Source: JBFXCK01 sp050182275 (GTDB lineage Bacteria > Pseudomonadota > Alphaproteobacteria > SHNJ01). From it: a stretch of 64,000 bases of DNA. Within the stretch, counting starts at the first letter, position 1. Every line of letters begins with the position of its first letter. The notes beneath the pieces were generated by a model. It had not been told where the DNA came from. It worked only from the letters and a program-made list of their open reading frames with translations, and made no database searches. The translations under genes were made by a program, and so were the position numbers. Shown in pieces: positions 42,913-49,520 of the stretch. Location: NCBI GenBank assembly GCA_050182275.1, contig JBFXCK010000006.1, positions 27,279 through 91,278 of the forward strand, given 5' to 3'.

Positions 42913-43269
42913 TCAAGAAAGGATTCGAGGAGGGCGTTTTAATCCGGATATAAAGTCATCATCCGGATCGGAATTGATATTGGTAAAGGCAGTTTTTCTA
43001 ACTGGAACTTCTACATTAACGCTGAATTGCGTTATGGTGGCGTGGGCCGTACAGCAGTGACCGCAACTAATGCAGGAATGCTTTGCATCTTTTGAGGTCT
43101 GATCTTCTTTGGAGTCATTTTTAAGATGACTCGCGCAATCATTTTGAGCGCCATCTGTTTTCTCAGCGGAGAGACTTTGTCCACATTTCGGCGAATCAAA
43201 AGCGTGAGCAGCGGCTGAAAAGCCGCTGAATCCGATAGCAAAAATCAGCAATAGGATCAAAATTCTCAT
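42913..43269 (-). CDS. Small exported Cys-rich protein, CzcI-like
   Basis: A 118-residue protein with a signal peptide (residues 1-23, AHA) and a mature part containing a Cys/His cluster, HSCISCGHCCTAHATI, plus two more Cys (SPKCGQSL and NDCASH). Position and layout recall CzcI and related small periplasmic proteins that precede czcCBA and modulate its induction; the assignment rests on this and not on a recognised motif. It is the first gene of the leftward metal module. The similar gene at 48968 heads the cus operon. Confidence 0.72.
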   Translation of the reverse strand: MRILILLLIFAIGFSGFSAAAHAFDSPKCGQSLSAEKTDGAQNDCASHLKNDSKEDQTSKDAKHSCISCGHCCTAHATITQFSVNVEVPVRKTAFTNINSDPDDDFISGLKRPPRILS

Positions 43270-43995
43270 AGTAACTACATAGCATACCCAGACTGTGTTA
43301 ACAATATCTTAGCGAATATTCTTCGTCTTTCTGTCGCGCTGGGGCGATTAAAACGCGTTTCAGCCTAACAGTGCAAACTATCGACTATAGTTTCCTTATG
43401 CAAATTTAGACGATTGGCTCAGATCACCAGCCGTGAAGATCGCGATCAGGCCGGCTCCTTCCTCAATGCCTCCCCTTAGAAATTTTAAGAAGGCCACCTT
43501 CACAGGAGGGAGGACGCAACATCCGAATCCAAATCAATCATGAAAACAAAATCCGGCCTTGAGCAATCATGAGCGATTTATTGTCACACTGATGTATGCC
43601 AGTTGAAATTTTTTTTACGCTGCTGTTTGTGCCAAAAACATACACCTGTATCAAAGCAGTTTAGCAAAACCTTTTTACATCAATCGTATCGCCCACGCGT
43701 TTTGTACGCGGTCGTTACTTTGCAATCTCTATCAGAGCAAAAACTGCCTTCTTGTGCGCTTCACGCCCATTCATACGCTCGCGCCCATATCGCCGTAATA
43801 GCTCTGATAGTCCGTCAGCTGCATAGCGATGAACCGTCCCGGAAAAGGGAAGATGTGAACATTGCTATGAATGAGAACCATGCTGAATTACCGATTTGTC
43901 TTCAAGCCTTAAACGTGCGCACGCCATTGGGGTGCGGCTTTCGCGCGTCCGGTGTTCACGCATGAACTAAGTTCAGACTGCGTAGTATCACTCCG
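43270..43995. other. Gene-poor region upstream of czc module and sigma-like gene
   Basis: About 725 bases between the leftward czc module and the rightward phage replication block. It must contain the czc promoter and probably that of the sigma-like gene. A plus-strand reading frame at 43603-43965 is open but lacks a recognisable product or ribosome binding site. Visible structure: GAATATTC at 43314-43321, three TGAAC/GTTCA half-sites at 43954-43975, and the start-site hairpin beginning at 43996. No MerR-type or ArsR-type operator stood out. Confidence 0.5.
43954..43975. promoter_or_regulatory. Triple TGAAC/GTTCA half-site cluster
   Basis: GTTCA (43954-43958), TGAAC (43963-43967) and GTTCA (43971-43975) form two overlapping inverted repeats, one of which, TGAACTAAGTTCA, is perfect over 13 bases. 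The cluster lies 62 bases before the sigma-like gene and looks like an operator. Confidence 0.5.
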
Positions 43996-44040
43996 CCATT
44001 TTTCTTTTTTCCTGGGCCTAATCAAGGAAAAAGAAAATGG
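43996..44040 (+). promoter_or_regulatory. Hairpin enclosing Shine-Dalgarno and start codon of sigma-like gene
   Basis: The left arm 43996-44012 (CCATTTTTCTTTTTTCC) pairs with 44026-44040 (GGAAAAAGAAAATGG) over 15 base pairs with two single-T bulges and a 13-base loop. The right arm contains the GGAAAAAG ribosome binding site and ATG 44037, so translation should be blocked when folded. The A-U-rich stem could melt with heat or be opened by a factor. Confidence 0.65.
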
Positions 44041-44609
44041 CCAACAACCGCTACAGCGGCGTAGATTCCTACGCCGCTTTTTTTATTGCGTATAAAGCAA
44101 AAACCCTCACCCGAATGCCGATTTTTACTTTGGGTGATTATGACGATCTCCAACAGGAATTGATGCTGGCTTATCTGCATGCGTGGCCTGGGTTCGATCC
44201 AACCAAAGGTGATCGGCGCAGCTTCATCAAAACTGTGGTCAACACGAAAGCGTTGATGCTGGTGCGCGATGCGGAACGGCAAAAGCGCTGGACAGGCGCG
44301 CGGGTCGTGTCTCTGTCCGCGCCGGTGGGCGACGGTGACGATCCGACAACGCTGGCCGATGTCATCGATCATGAAAGCGGTCTATGGGGCAACGTGTTCC
44401 AGCACCATAGCCAAGCCTTTGCCGAGCAGAGGCTCGATATCAGACGCATACTGGCCGTCATGCCGGATGATCTCCGACAGACCTATCAGGCATTGTCAGA
44501 AAATAGCGTTTCTGAGGCTGCGATCATCCTGGGCATTCCCCGCACCACCATGTCCAGCCGATTGAAAAAATTGAGAAAATTCGTGGAGGACTATATGGCG
44601 CAAAAATAA
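44037..44609 (+). CDS. Phage-type sigma-70-like factor
   Basis: A 190-residue protein with the layout of a small sigma factor. Region 2-like sequence is GDYDDLQQELMLAYLHAWPG with SFIKTVVNTKALMLVRDAER, and region 4-like sequence is MPDDLRQTYQALSENSVSEA followed by AAIILGIPRTTMSSRLKKLR, a clear helix-turn-helix. It should direct RNA polymerase to element promoters or act as an anti-repressor-type DNA-binding protein. It opens the rightward replication block and its start is buried in a hairpin. The acidic linker between the regions is longer than in ECF factors. Promoter specificity cannot be read from the sequence. Confidence 0.78.
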   Translation: MANNRYSGVDSYAAFFIAYKAKTLTRMPIFTLGDYDDLQQELMLAYLHAWPGFDPTKGDRRSFIKTVVNTKALMLVRDAERQKRWTGARVVSLSAPVGDGDDPTTLADVIDHESGLWGNVFQHHSQAFAEQRLDIRRILAVMPDDLRQTYQALSENSVSEAAIILGIPRTTMSSRLKKLRKFVEDYMAQK

Positions 44610-44619
44610 TCTGCTGCCG

Positions 44620-44649
44620 CATCGTCGTTTTCGAAGCGAACGGCATACC
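44620..44649 (+). promoter_or_regulatory. Element motif 2, copy 2: CATCGTCGTTTT-N8-ACGGCATACC
   Basis: Second copy of the 30-bp motif first seen at 32566-32595, with identical ends and spacer length. It begins 10 bases after the stop of the sigma-like gene and ends 36 bases before the next gene. Confidence 0.55.
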
Positions 44650-44655
44650 AGCCCT

Positions 44656-44672
44656 GTGTGACCACATCACAC
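44656..44672. promoter_or_regulatory. GTGTGA-N5-TCACAC palindrome
   Basis: A perfect 6-bp inverted repeat with 5-base spacer, similar to a CRP/FNR-type half-site pair but one base shorter in spacing. It lies between motif 2 and the ribosome binding site of the gene at 44686. The first ten bases, GTGTGACCAC, also occur at 32802-32811. Confidence 0.45.
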
Positions 44673-44685
44673 GAAAGGAAAAGGT

Positions 44686-44901
44686 ATGAATCAGGCACAA
44701 AACGGCGATATGGCCATGTTCAAGTGGGTGCAGCGCGCGCCCGTTGGTCAGCTAAAAGCTCTGACAGACGAACGTCTGCAGGAAATTCGGGAAGCACTGG
44801 TCAAGGAAGTCCGGGAGGTTGGCCGCGCCCTGCAATGGGTAGACGGCATTATCAAGCTGAAAGCCATCGAGCGCGACAAGGCTGCCCCAGAGAAAGAGTA
44901 A
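44686..44901 (+). CDS. Small phage-type hypothetical protein (71 aa)
   Basis: A 71-residue helical, charged protein with no known motif. The central LTDERLQEIREALVKEVREV could form a coiled coil. ATG 44686 is preceded by GAAAGGAAAAGG, a good ribosome binding site. It directly precedes the primase-helicase gene, whose GTG start is 5 bases after this stop, and genes of this size in the same position are usual in related prophages. A role in replication is possible from context only. Confidence 0.75.
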   Translation: MNQAQNGDMAMFKWVQRAPVGQLKALTDERLQEIREALVKEVREVGRALQWVDGIIKLKAIERDKAAPEKE

Positions 44902-44905
44902 TGCG

Positions 44906-47041
44906 GTGACACCGGATAAAGGGACACCGCCAAAGATCATTCCCCTGAAGCCGCTCTCGGCATCGGAATTGCGCCCGCGCGTGCTGAACGCATTGCCTGA
45001 CATTCTCCGATACCTTCTTCCCGCTGGCATTATTCGTGGTCGAAAATTCATGGTCGGCGATATCGGCGGCAACAAGGGCGACAGTCTGGTTGTCGAGCTG
45101 CATGGTGAGAAAGCCGGACTCTGGCATGATTTTGCCACCGGCGCTGGAGGTGACGTTTTCGATCTATGGGGCGCGGTCAAAGGCCTCGATCGGCAATCGC
45201 AGTTCCCGGCGCTGCTGCAGGATATTCAAAGCCATCTTGGCGCTGGTCTGCCGCCCGCGCCGCGTGCATCTCCGCGATCCGCTCCGGTCAGCAGGAAACT
45301 CGGCAACCCTACCGCAAAGTGGGATTACACAGATAGTGCCGGCCAGATCATCGCCTCCGTTTATCGCTACGATCTACCGGACGGCTCCAAGGAATTCAGG
45401 CCGTGGGATGCCGTGCGCGGGGTGATGAAAGCGCCAGATGTTCGCCCGCTTTATAACCAGCCCGGCCTGAAAAACGCCGAGATGGTCGTCCTGGTCGAAG
45501 GCGAGAAATGTGCCGAGGCGCTTTTATCGGTGGGCGTGTGCGCGACCACGGCCATGAATGGAGCAAAAGCGCCGGTGGCTAAAACAGACTGGTCGCCTTT
45601 GCAAGGAAAAAGAGTGATCATCTGGCCGGATCACGACGATCCAGGCTTGGATTACGCGCGCAACGCTGCCAGTGCGGCCGCCCGCGCTGGTGCTGTCCAT
45701 GTGCATATCCTGAAGATCCCGCTCGAAAAACCGCAAGCGTGGGATGCCGCTGACGCGGTGGCCGAAGGATTGGACATTCCCGCCATTCTCAGAAATTGGG
45801 AGCGTCTTGTGGCCAAGGATACGCCGCCACCGCGCAAAACTCTGCCGCTTTACAGTATCGCGGAGCTGCAGCAGGACAACACGCCCATTCCTGATGATCT
45901 GATTTCCCCGCGCATCTTAACTCCCGGTGGCCTGCTGGTGTTCGGTGGTGCGCCGAAGGTCGGTAAAAGCGATTTCCTGATTGCGCTTCTGGCGCACATG
46001 GCGGGCGGTGCGCCATTTCTCGGCATGAGCTGCAAGCGTCCCTTGCGCGTGTTTTATCTGCAGGCCGAGGTTCAATACCACTATCTGCGCGAGCGTGTGC
46101 AACGGTTGGCTTTCACAGAGGCCGCCACGCTGTTCCTGAATTCCAATTTCGTTGTCACGCCGCAAATTTCCATCACGCTGAATGAGGCCGGTATTGAAAC
46201 GGTGGTGGATGCCGTCCGTCAGCGTTTTTCCGATGCGCCGCCCGACATCATTGCCATCGATCCCCTGCGCAATGTTTTCGACGGCGGCGGGCTTGGCGGC
46301 GAAAATGATAATGACGCGATGATGTTCTTTCTGGCGCAGCGCCTTGAGGAGTTGCGTCGCCGCATCAACCCGAATGCTGGAATCATCCTGGCGCATCATA
46401 CCCGAAAGCTGTTCAAGAAAGCGGCGGAAGAAGACCCGTTTCAGGCATTAAGCGGCGCTGGGGCGCTGCGTTCCTATTACACCTCCGGCATCATGCTCCA
46501 CCGGCCAGACGAGAAGCGGCCAGAACGGCTTTTGCTTTTTGAATTGCGCAACGGCCCGGAACTTCCACCCAAGATGATCGTCCGTGCCGCGCAGGGTTGG
46601 GAAGAAACCGAAAACTATGTCGGGCGTCTGGCTTTCAAGGAACAGGGCGAGCGCCAGGATGCCGAACGCCTGCGCAAAACCGACACCATCATTCGCCTGA
46701 TTTACGAACAGGCGCTGACGGGGCAAATATTCACCGCCAATCAATTCGCCGAAACATTCGAGAATAAAGATGGGCTGGGCAGCAGCCGCACAATCCGCGA
46801 GCGCCTCAGCGTGCTTGCCACCAAAGGCCATGTGAAGTTTTTCAAGAACGCCGATGTGTATGGGCTGCCGCTTCTGGCGCGCAGTCGCCAAGGTTATCTC
46901 TGCGTCGACGGCATGATGTTGAACACGGGCCGCATGATCGTGCCGACGCATTACAAGGATTCGCAATCCGGCGAAATTTTGCCCGTGGTTTACACGCCGA
47001 GCCTTCCGTTCTCCGCCGCTGATGACGGGGAGGAATCGTGA
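44906..47041 (+). CDS. Phage primase-helicase (TOPRIM plus RepA/RecA-type ATPase)
   Basis: A 711-residue replication protein. The N-terminal part (1-130) is a primase-type domain (GLWHDFATGAGGDVFDLW). A TOPRIM domain follows, with VVLVEGEKCAEALLSVG and the Asp pair VIIWPDHDDPGLDYA. The C-terminal half is a RecA-like ATPase with Walker A FGGAPKVGKSDFLIALL and Walker B PDIIAIDPLRNVFDGGG, then ILAHHTRKLFK. A winged-helix-like end may bind DNA. It should initiate and unwind DNA at the element origin, much as P4 alpha protein does. The start is GTG 44906. The repeats at 47050-47224 begin nine bases after its stop. Confidence 0.88.
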   Translation: MTPDKGTPPKIIPLKPLSASELRPRVLNALPDILRYLLPAGIIRGRKFMVGDIGGNKGDSLVVELHGEKAGLWHDFATGAGGDVFDLWGAVKGLDRQSQFPALLQDIQSHLGAGLPPAPRASPRSAPVSRKLGNPTAKWDYTDSAGQIIASVYRYDLPDGSKEFRPWDAVRGVMKAPDVRPLYNQPGLKNAEMVVLVEGEKCAEALLSVGVCATTAMNGAKAPVAKTDWSPLQGKRVIIWPDHDDPGLDYARNAASAAARAGAVHVHILKIPLEKPQAWDAADAVAEGLDIPAILRNWERLVAKDTPPPRKTLPLYSIAELQQDNTPIPDDLISPRILTPGGLLVFGGAPKVGKSDFLIALLAHMAGGAPFLGMSCKRPLRVFYLQAEVQYHYLRERVQRLAFTEAATLFLNSNFVVTPQISITLNEAGIETVVDAVRQRFSDAPPDIIAIDPLRNVFDGGGLGGENDNDAMMFFLAQRLEELRRRINPNAGIILAHHTRKLFKKAAEEDPFQALSGAGALRSYYTSGIMLHRPDEKRPERLLLFELRNGPELPPKMIVRAAQGWEETENYVGRLAFKEQGERQDAERLRKTDTIIRLIYEQALTGQIFTANQFAETFENKDGLGSSRTIRERLSVLATKGHVKFFKNADVYGLPLLARSRQGYLCVDGMMLNTGRMIVPTHYKDSQSGEILPVVYTPSLPFSAADDGEES

Positions 47042-47049
47042 TGCATATT

Positions 47050-47280
47050 TTTGCCGACTGCCGACTGACTGCCGACACTTTGCCGACTGAATCCCGCGCA
47101 ATACCGCAAAGCATGGCGATTTCCGTTCAAAATCCAGTCGGCATCTTCCGACTCAATTTGCCAACTCACCAACTGAAAATAAGCAAGCGATTCCAACGCA
47201 TTCCGTCAGTCGGCAGTCGGCAAACATCCCGTTACTCCTACGGAGTAACGCTGGCGCCGCCTGACATGGCGGCGGCCAGC
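47050..47280. repeat. Iteron-like repeats and inverted repeats (candidate origin)
   Basis: Seven TGCCGAC heptamers, four direct (47052, 47059, 47070, 47081) and three inverted (47137, 47209, 47216), lie in 171 bases. The outer pairs form a perfect 20-bp inverted repeat, 47050-47069 with 47205-47224; a degenerate copy is at 47157-47176. Two hairpins follow: GTTACTCC/GGAGTAAC (47231-47249) and a GC-rich one at 47250-47280. Location right after the primase-helicase gene suggests a replication origin or an operator for it. Confidence 0.65.
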
Positions 47281-47318
47281 GTCGTACCTAACCCGTCAAC
47301 CGAAAAAAGGACAGCCGC

Positions 47319-47717
47319 ATGAATGATGATCGTGAAGAAAATAAAAACTTAAGCGAGGGCGAATCTTACGTCGAAGATCGCATTCAATCTGCTGCGCGCA
47401 CACTGCGCCGGATGCCTGATGTGAAGGTGCAAGGTTATTTCAGCACCTGGCCAACGATTATTCGGGAGCCACTGGAAATTCTGCAAATGGAGCCTGAGCC
47501 GATGCGCATCTATCCATCGCAGAAGAGCATTACGGACATGGAGGAAGTTTTGTTCGAATGGCTCAAATGGCTGGAACCGGATGAACGCCGTTTGGTGTGG
47601 CTACGCGCCGAGCGTGTGCGCTGGAAACTGATCTGTGCGCGGTTCGGCGTCGGTCGCACGAAAGCGTGGGAAATGTACCGCCGCGCATTGGCGCGAATTG
47701 CCGCGAAAATACGCTGA
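47319..47717 (+). CDS. Phage HTH protein, DUF6362-like
   Basis: A 132-residue protein. The middle carries RRMPDVKVQGYFSTWPTIIR, and the C-terminal half is a sigma-region-4-like helix-turn-helix, EPDERRLVWLRAERVRWKLI followed by CARFGVGRTKAWEMYRRALA. It resembles DUF6362-type proteins found after the primase gene in alphaproteobacterial prophages; the family name is from memory. It probably binds DNA and may control late genes. ATG 47319 has AAAAGGAC about 9 bases upstream. It follows the candidate origin region. Confidence 0.72.
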   Translation: MNDDREENKNLSEGESYVEDRIQSAARTLRRMPDVKVQGYFSTWPTIIREPLEILQMEPEPMRIYPSQKSITDMEEVLFEWLKWLEPDERRLVWLRAERVRWKLICARFGVGRTKAWEMYRRALARIAAKIR

Positions 47718-47775
47718 ATGCTGGATAATCAAATGATCGTCTTTCGGCAAACTTTGCAATCATTTCACAGCCGTA

Positions 47776-47811
47776 TTCACTTGATAAGTGCCGCGAATGA
47801 AGCGTTCATGG
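47776..47811 (+). promoter_or_regulatory. Element bipartite motif, copy 2 (upstream of 47835 gene)
   Basis: TTCACTTGA, ten bases, then GAATGAAGCGTTCATGG. The second block is identical over 17 bases to the minus-strand copy at 59859-59894, and TAAGTG in the spacer is also shared with it. It ends 23 bases before the ATG, with AAAGGAG between. Confidence 0.65.
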
Positions 47812-47834
47812 ATGTATAAGCAAAGGAGAAAACC

Positions 47835-48353
47835 ATGAAAAACACAGCGATTTTACCGACCGAAAACAAAGAATGGGGATTTTGGGGAACCAGCGTCAAC
47901 AACGGCTACGATGCCGAATTGACATGGGATGCCGCCAGCCAATTTTTCGCAAAAGAATTTGATCTGACCGCCGAGCAAACCCGCGATGTGCTGGATGCGC
48001 GCTTCGGTCGCCACCTTGCCGATGACCTGAGCTTCATCGAAAACGGCAAAGATAATGCCAAAGGCCCCATCAATACCGCCGCCATCACCAAGCACTTGAC
48101 GATGCGGGTGGCTGACCGTGGCTGGCGCGATTGCTTTGAGAACGCCATACGCGAAGCCACAGGAAAAACATTCCCGCGCGAAGCGCCGATGACCAAGGAT
48201 GCGCTTTTTACGCTGATCGCCCAGCAACACCTTAGCATCGAAACGCTGGTGACGCGCAAAGGTGACAGCCTTGATTTTCACGATGTCGCGGTCTGGAACG
48301 TCAAGGATGCGCTGGAAGCTGCCTACGAAGCTGGCCGCAAGGCTCGGAGGTAA
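47835..48353 (+). CDS. Phage-type hypothetical protein, DUF6900-like C-terminus
   Basis: A 172-residue soluble protein. The C-terminal 60 residues match a small conserved domain of phage and plasmid proteins (IAQQHLSIETLVTRKGDSLD then FHDVAVWNVKDALEAAYEAG), which I recall as DUF6900. The N-terminal part (WGFWGTSVNNGYDAELTWDA) resembles another conserved accessory domain of unknown role. No catalytic motif is visible. It has a good ribosome binding site (AAAGGAG) and begins a two-gene unit with the DUF3085-like gene, 2 bases apart. Confidence 0.75.
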   Translation: MKNTAILPTENKEWGFWGTSVNNGYDAELTWDAASQFFAKEFDLTAEQTRDVLDARFGRHLADDLSFIENGKDNAKGPINTAAITKHLTMRVADRGWRDCFENAIREATGKTFPREAPMTKDALFTLIAQQHLSIETLVTRKGDSLDFHDVAVWNVKDALEAAYEAGRKARR

Positions 48354-48355
48354 GA

Positions 48356-48778
48356 ATGAAACTGCATTTTCCTTGGGACGAAATCGAAAAACTGATTGAG
48401 GAGGTCGACACCGCCAAAGCCGCTCAGCCTCTTTATGGTGAGGACACTGGCAAAGGCTTATGGTTGGTCGGTGATCACGGCGTGTATCTAATGCCCAACA
48501 CGGCTGACGGAGTTCACCACAGCAAGCTCGGCAAGGACGACCGCCGACTTGTCGCCTATGCCAGAGAATGCAATCCCGATACGATGGAGTTTGACGACTG
48601 GTGGGAAAATAAACGCCGTTCCTTCGGCGGTGACGACGGGGTGGAGTTTCTGGATTTAAAAGAAATTCAGGCGCTGGCGGCGCACGGATCCGTGGATGGC
48701 CACAGGCCAGATAGTCTTGCCATTCTCTTTTCTCTGAATCAATTTGAATTAAGTGTTGTGTTTCATCTGGAGGATTAA
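48356..48778 (+). CDS. DUF3085-like protein
   Basis: A 140-residue soluble protein. The pattern GLWLVGDHGVYLMPNTADG, then VAYARECNPDTMEFDDWW and FGGDDGVEFLDL matches DUF3085, a family of unknown function carried by plasmids and phages of alphaproteobacteria. The start ATG is 2 bases after the previous stop (TAAGAATG). It is the last gene of this phage block; the cus module begins about 190 bases downstream. Two Asp/Glu-rich patches may bind a metal, but this is only suggestive. Confidence 0.78.
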   Translation: MKLHFPWDEIEKLIEEVDTAKAAQPLYGEDTGKGLWLVGDHGVYLMPNTADGVHHSKLGKDDRRLVAYARECNPDTMEFDDWWENKRRSFGGDDGVEFLDLKEIQALAAHGSVDGHRPDSLAILFSLNQFELSVVFHLED

Positions 48779-48952
48779 GAGTCCCGTTATTGGGTAGAGT
48801 TATCCACTTCTGACTCTTGCCCTGGCATTATTTGCCCTCCCTGCTATTCGCGCAGAGTGGTGGAGATGCTCGAGCTTTTGACCAGAGAACCCTGAATTCT
48901 CAACGATATAAGGGGGTTATCGCAAAAGTAGGTGGAATATTAACGAAAGTTT

Positions 48953-48960
48953 GCTATAAT
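48953..48960 (+). promoter_or_regulatory. Extended -10 promoter of cus module
   Basis: TGCTATAAT-type extended -10 (TG at 48952-48953, TATAAT at 48955-48960). No good -35 is seen at 16-18 bases upstream, which extended -10 promoters do not require. Transcription would start at about 48967, so the first gene would be leaderless or nearly so. Confidence 0.5.
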
Positions 48961-48967
48961 GGTCATC

Positions 48968-49390
48968 ATGATGTTGAAGCGTCTCATATGCGCCCTTGTC
49001 GCGCTAAGTTTTGTCTTCGCTGGAACACCCGTTCTGGCGGCGGTAAAAGAGATGCCATGTCCGATGGAAAAAATACATTCCGAGATGCAGAAATCCTCGG
49101 CTCAGCCTGATATGTCCGACATGAAGATGGGCATGAAAGATTGTGACAAATGCCCAAAATCAGCTGAGAAGAAGCAAGCCGAGAAAACCAAAAAAGGCGG
49201 CTGTTGCGACGATCAGGTATGTAGCGCCAAATGTGCGGCCCTAAGCAGCGCTGGTGGGCAATTGTTTTTGTCGAATGATATTCAATGGAGTGGGCCAGCC
49301 GCAAAGGAAAAAGTGACGTTTTTGCCATACCTTTTGCCTCCGTCTCATCTCCTGAAAACACCCGAAAAACCACCCAAACATCTCTCGTAA
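48968..49390 (+). CDS. Small exported Cys/Met-rich protein heading the cus operon
   Basis: A 140-residue protein with a signal peptide (to VLAA) and a mature part full of potential metal ligands: EMPCPMEKIHSEMQ, a Met/Asp-rich MSDMKMGMKDCDKCPK, and the Cys cluster GGCCDDQVCSAKCAAL. Cys and Met suit Cu(I) or Ag(I). I do not recognise a named family. ATG 48968 is preferred because the likely promoter TATAAT ends at 48960; ATG 48971 is also possible and 48959 would lie inside the promoter. It precedes cusC by 130 bases and mirrors the Cys-rich gene at the head of the czc module. Confidence 0.7.
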   Translation: MMLKRLICALVALSFVFAGTPVLAAVKEMPCPMEKIHSEMQKSSAQPDMSDMKMGMKDCDKCPKSAEKKQAEKTKKGGCCDDQVCSAKCAALSSAGGQLFLSNDIQWSGPAAKEKVTFLPYLLPPSHLLKTPEKPPKHLS

Positions 49391-49470
49391 AGGGCGAAGT
49401 GTGTCCGGATTTTGCGTTGACATAAACGTCGTGCGCTAAAAATCCTGACATCTAGCCCTCATTGCACTGC

Positions 49471-49494
49471 GGCTTTACGATCTTTCGTAGGGCC
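49471..49494 (+). promoter_or_regulatory. Leader hairpin before cusC
   Basis: GGCTTTACGA (49471-49480) pairs with TCGTAGGGCC (49485-49494) over 10 bp, two of them G-U, around a TCTT loop. It sits 26 bases before the cusC start without a T run, so it is probably an RNA structure in the leader and not a terminator. Confidence 0.5.
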
Positions 49495-49520
49495 GACCGA
49501 ACGCATACGAGAGGTTTATC

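Noticed and set aside
43603..43965. Open frame of 120 codons in the gene-poor region upstream of the sigma-like gene
   Set aside because: No ribosome binding site, no recognisable family, irregular composition (many Cys, His, Ser) and no neighbour in operon distance. It may be a fragment, but I could not support it as a gene.
46448..47101. Minus-strand open frame of 217 codons
   Set aside because: Antisense to the primase-helicase ATPase domain, without a family match or ribosome binding site.
47038..47322. Open frame of 94 codons after the primase-helicase gene
   Set aside because: It spans the iteron-like repeats, and its sequence follows their repeat pattern (CRLTAD...PTESR). It has no recognisable domain and no separate ribosome binding site. 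More likely non-coding origin DNA, although overlap with the primase stop leaves some doubt.
49417..49422. TTGACA as a -35 element upstream of cusC
   Set aside because: No acceptable -10 is found 16-18 bases downstream; the best AT-rich run is only 14 bases away.
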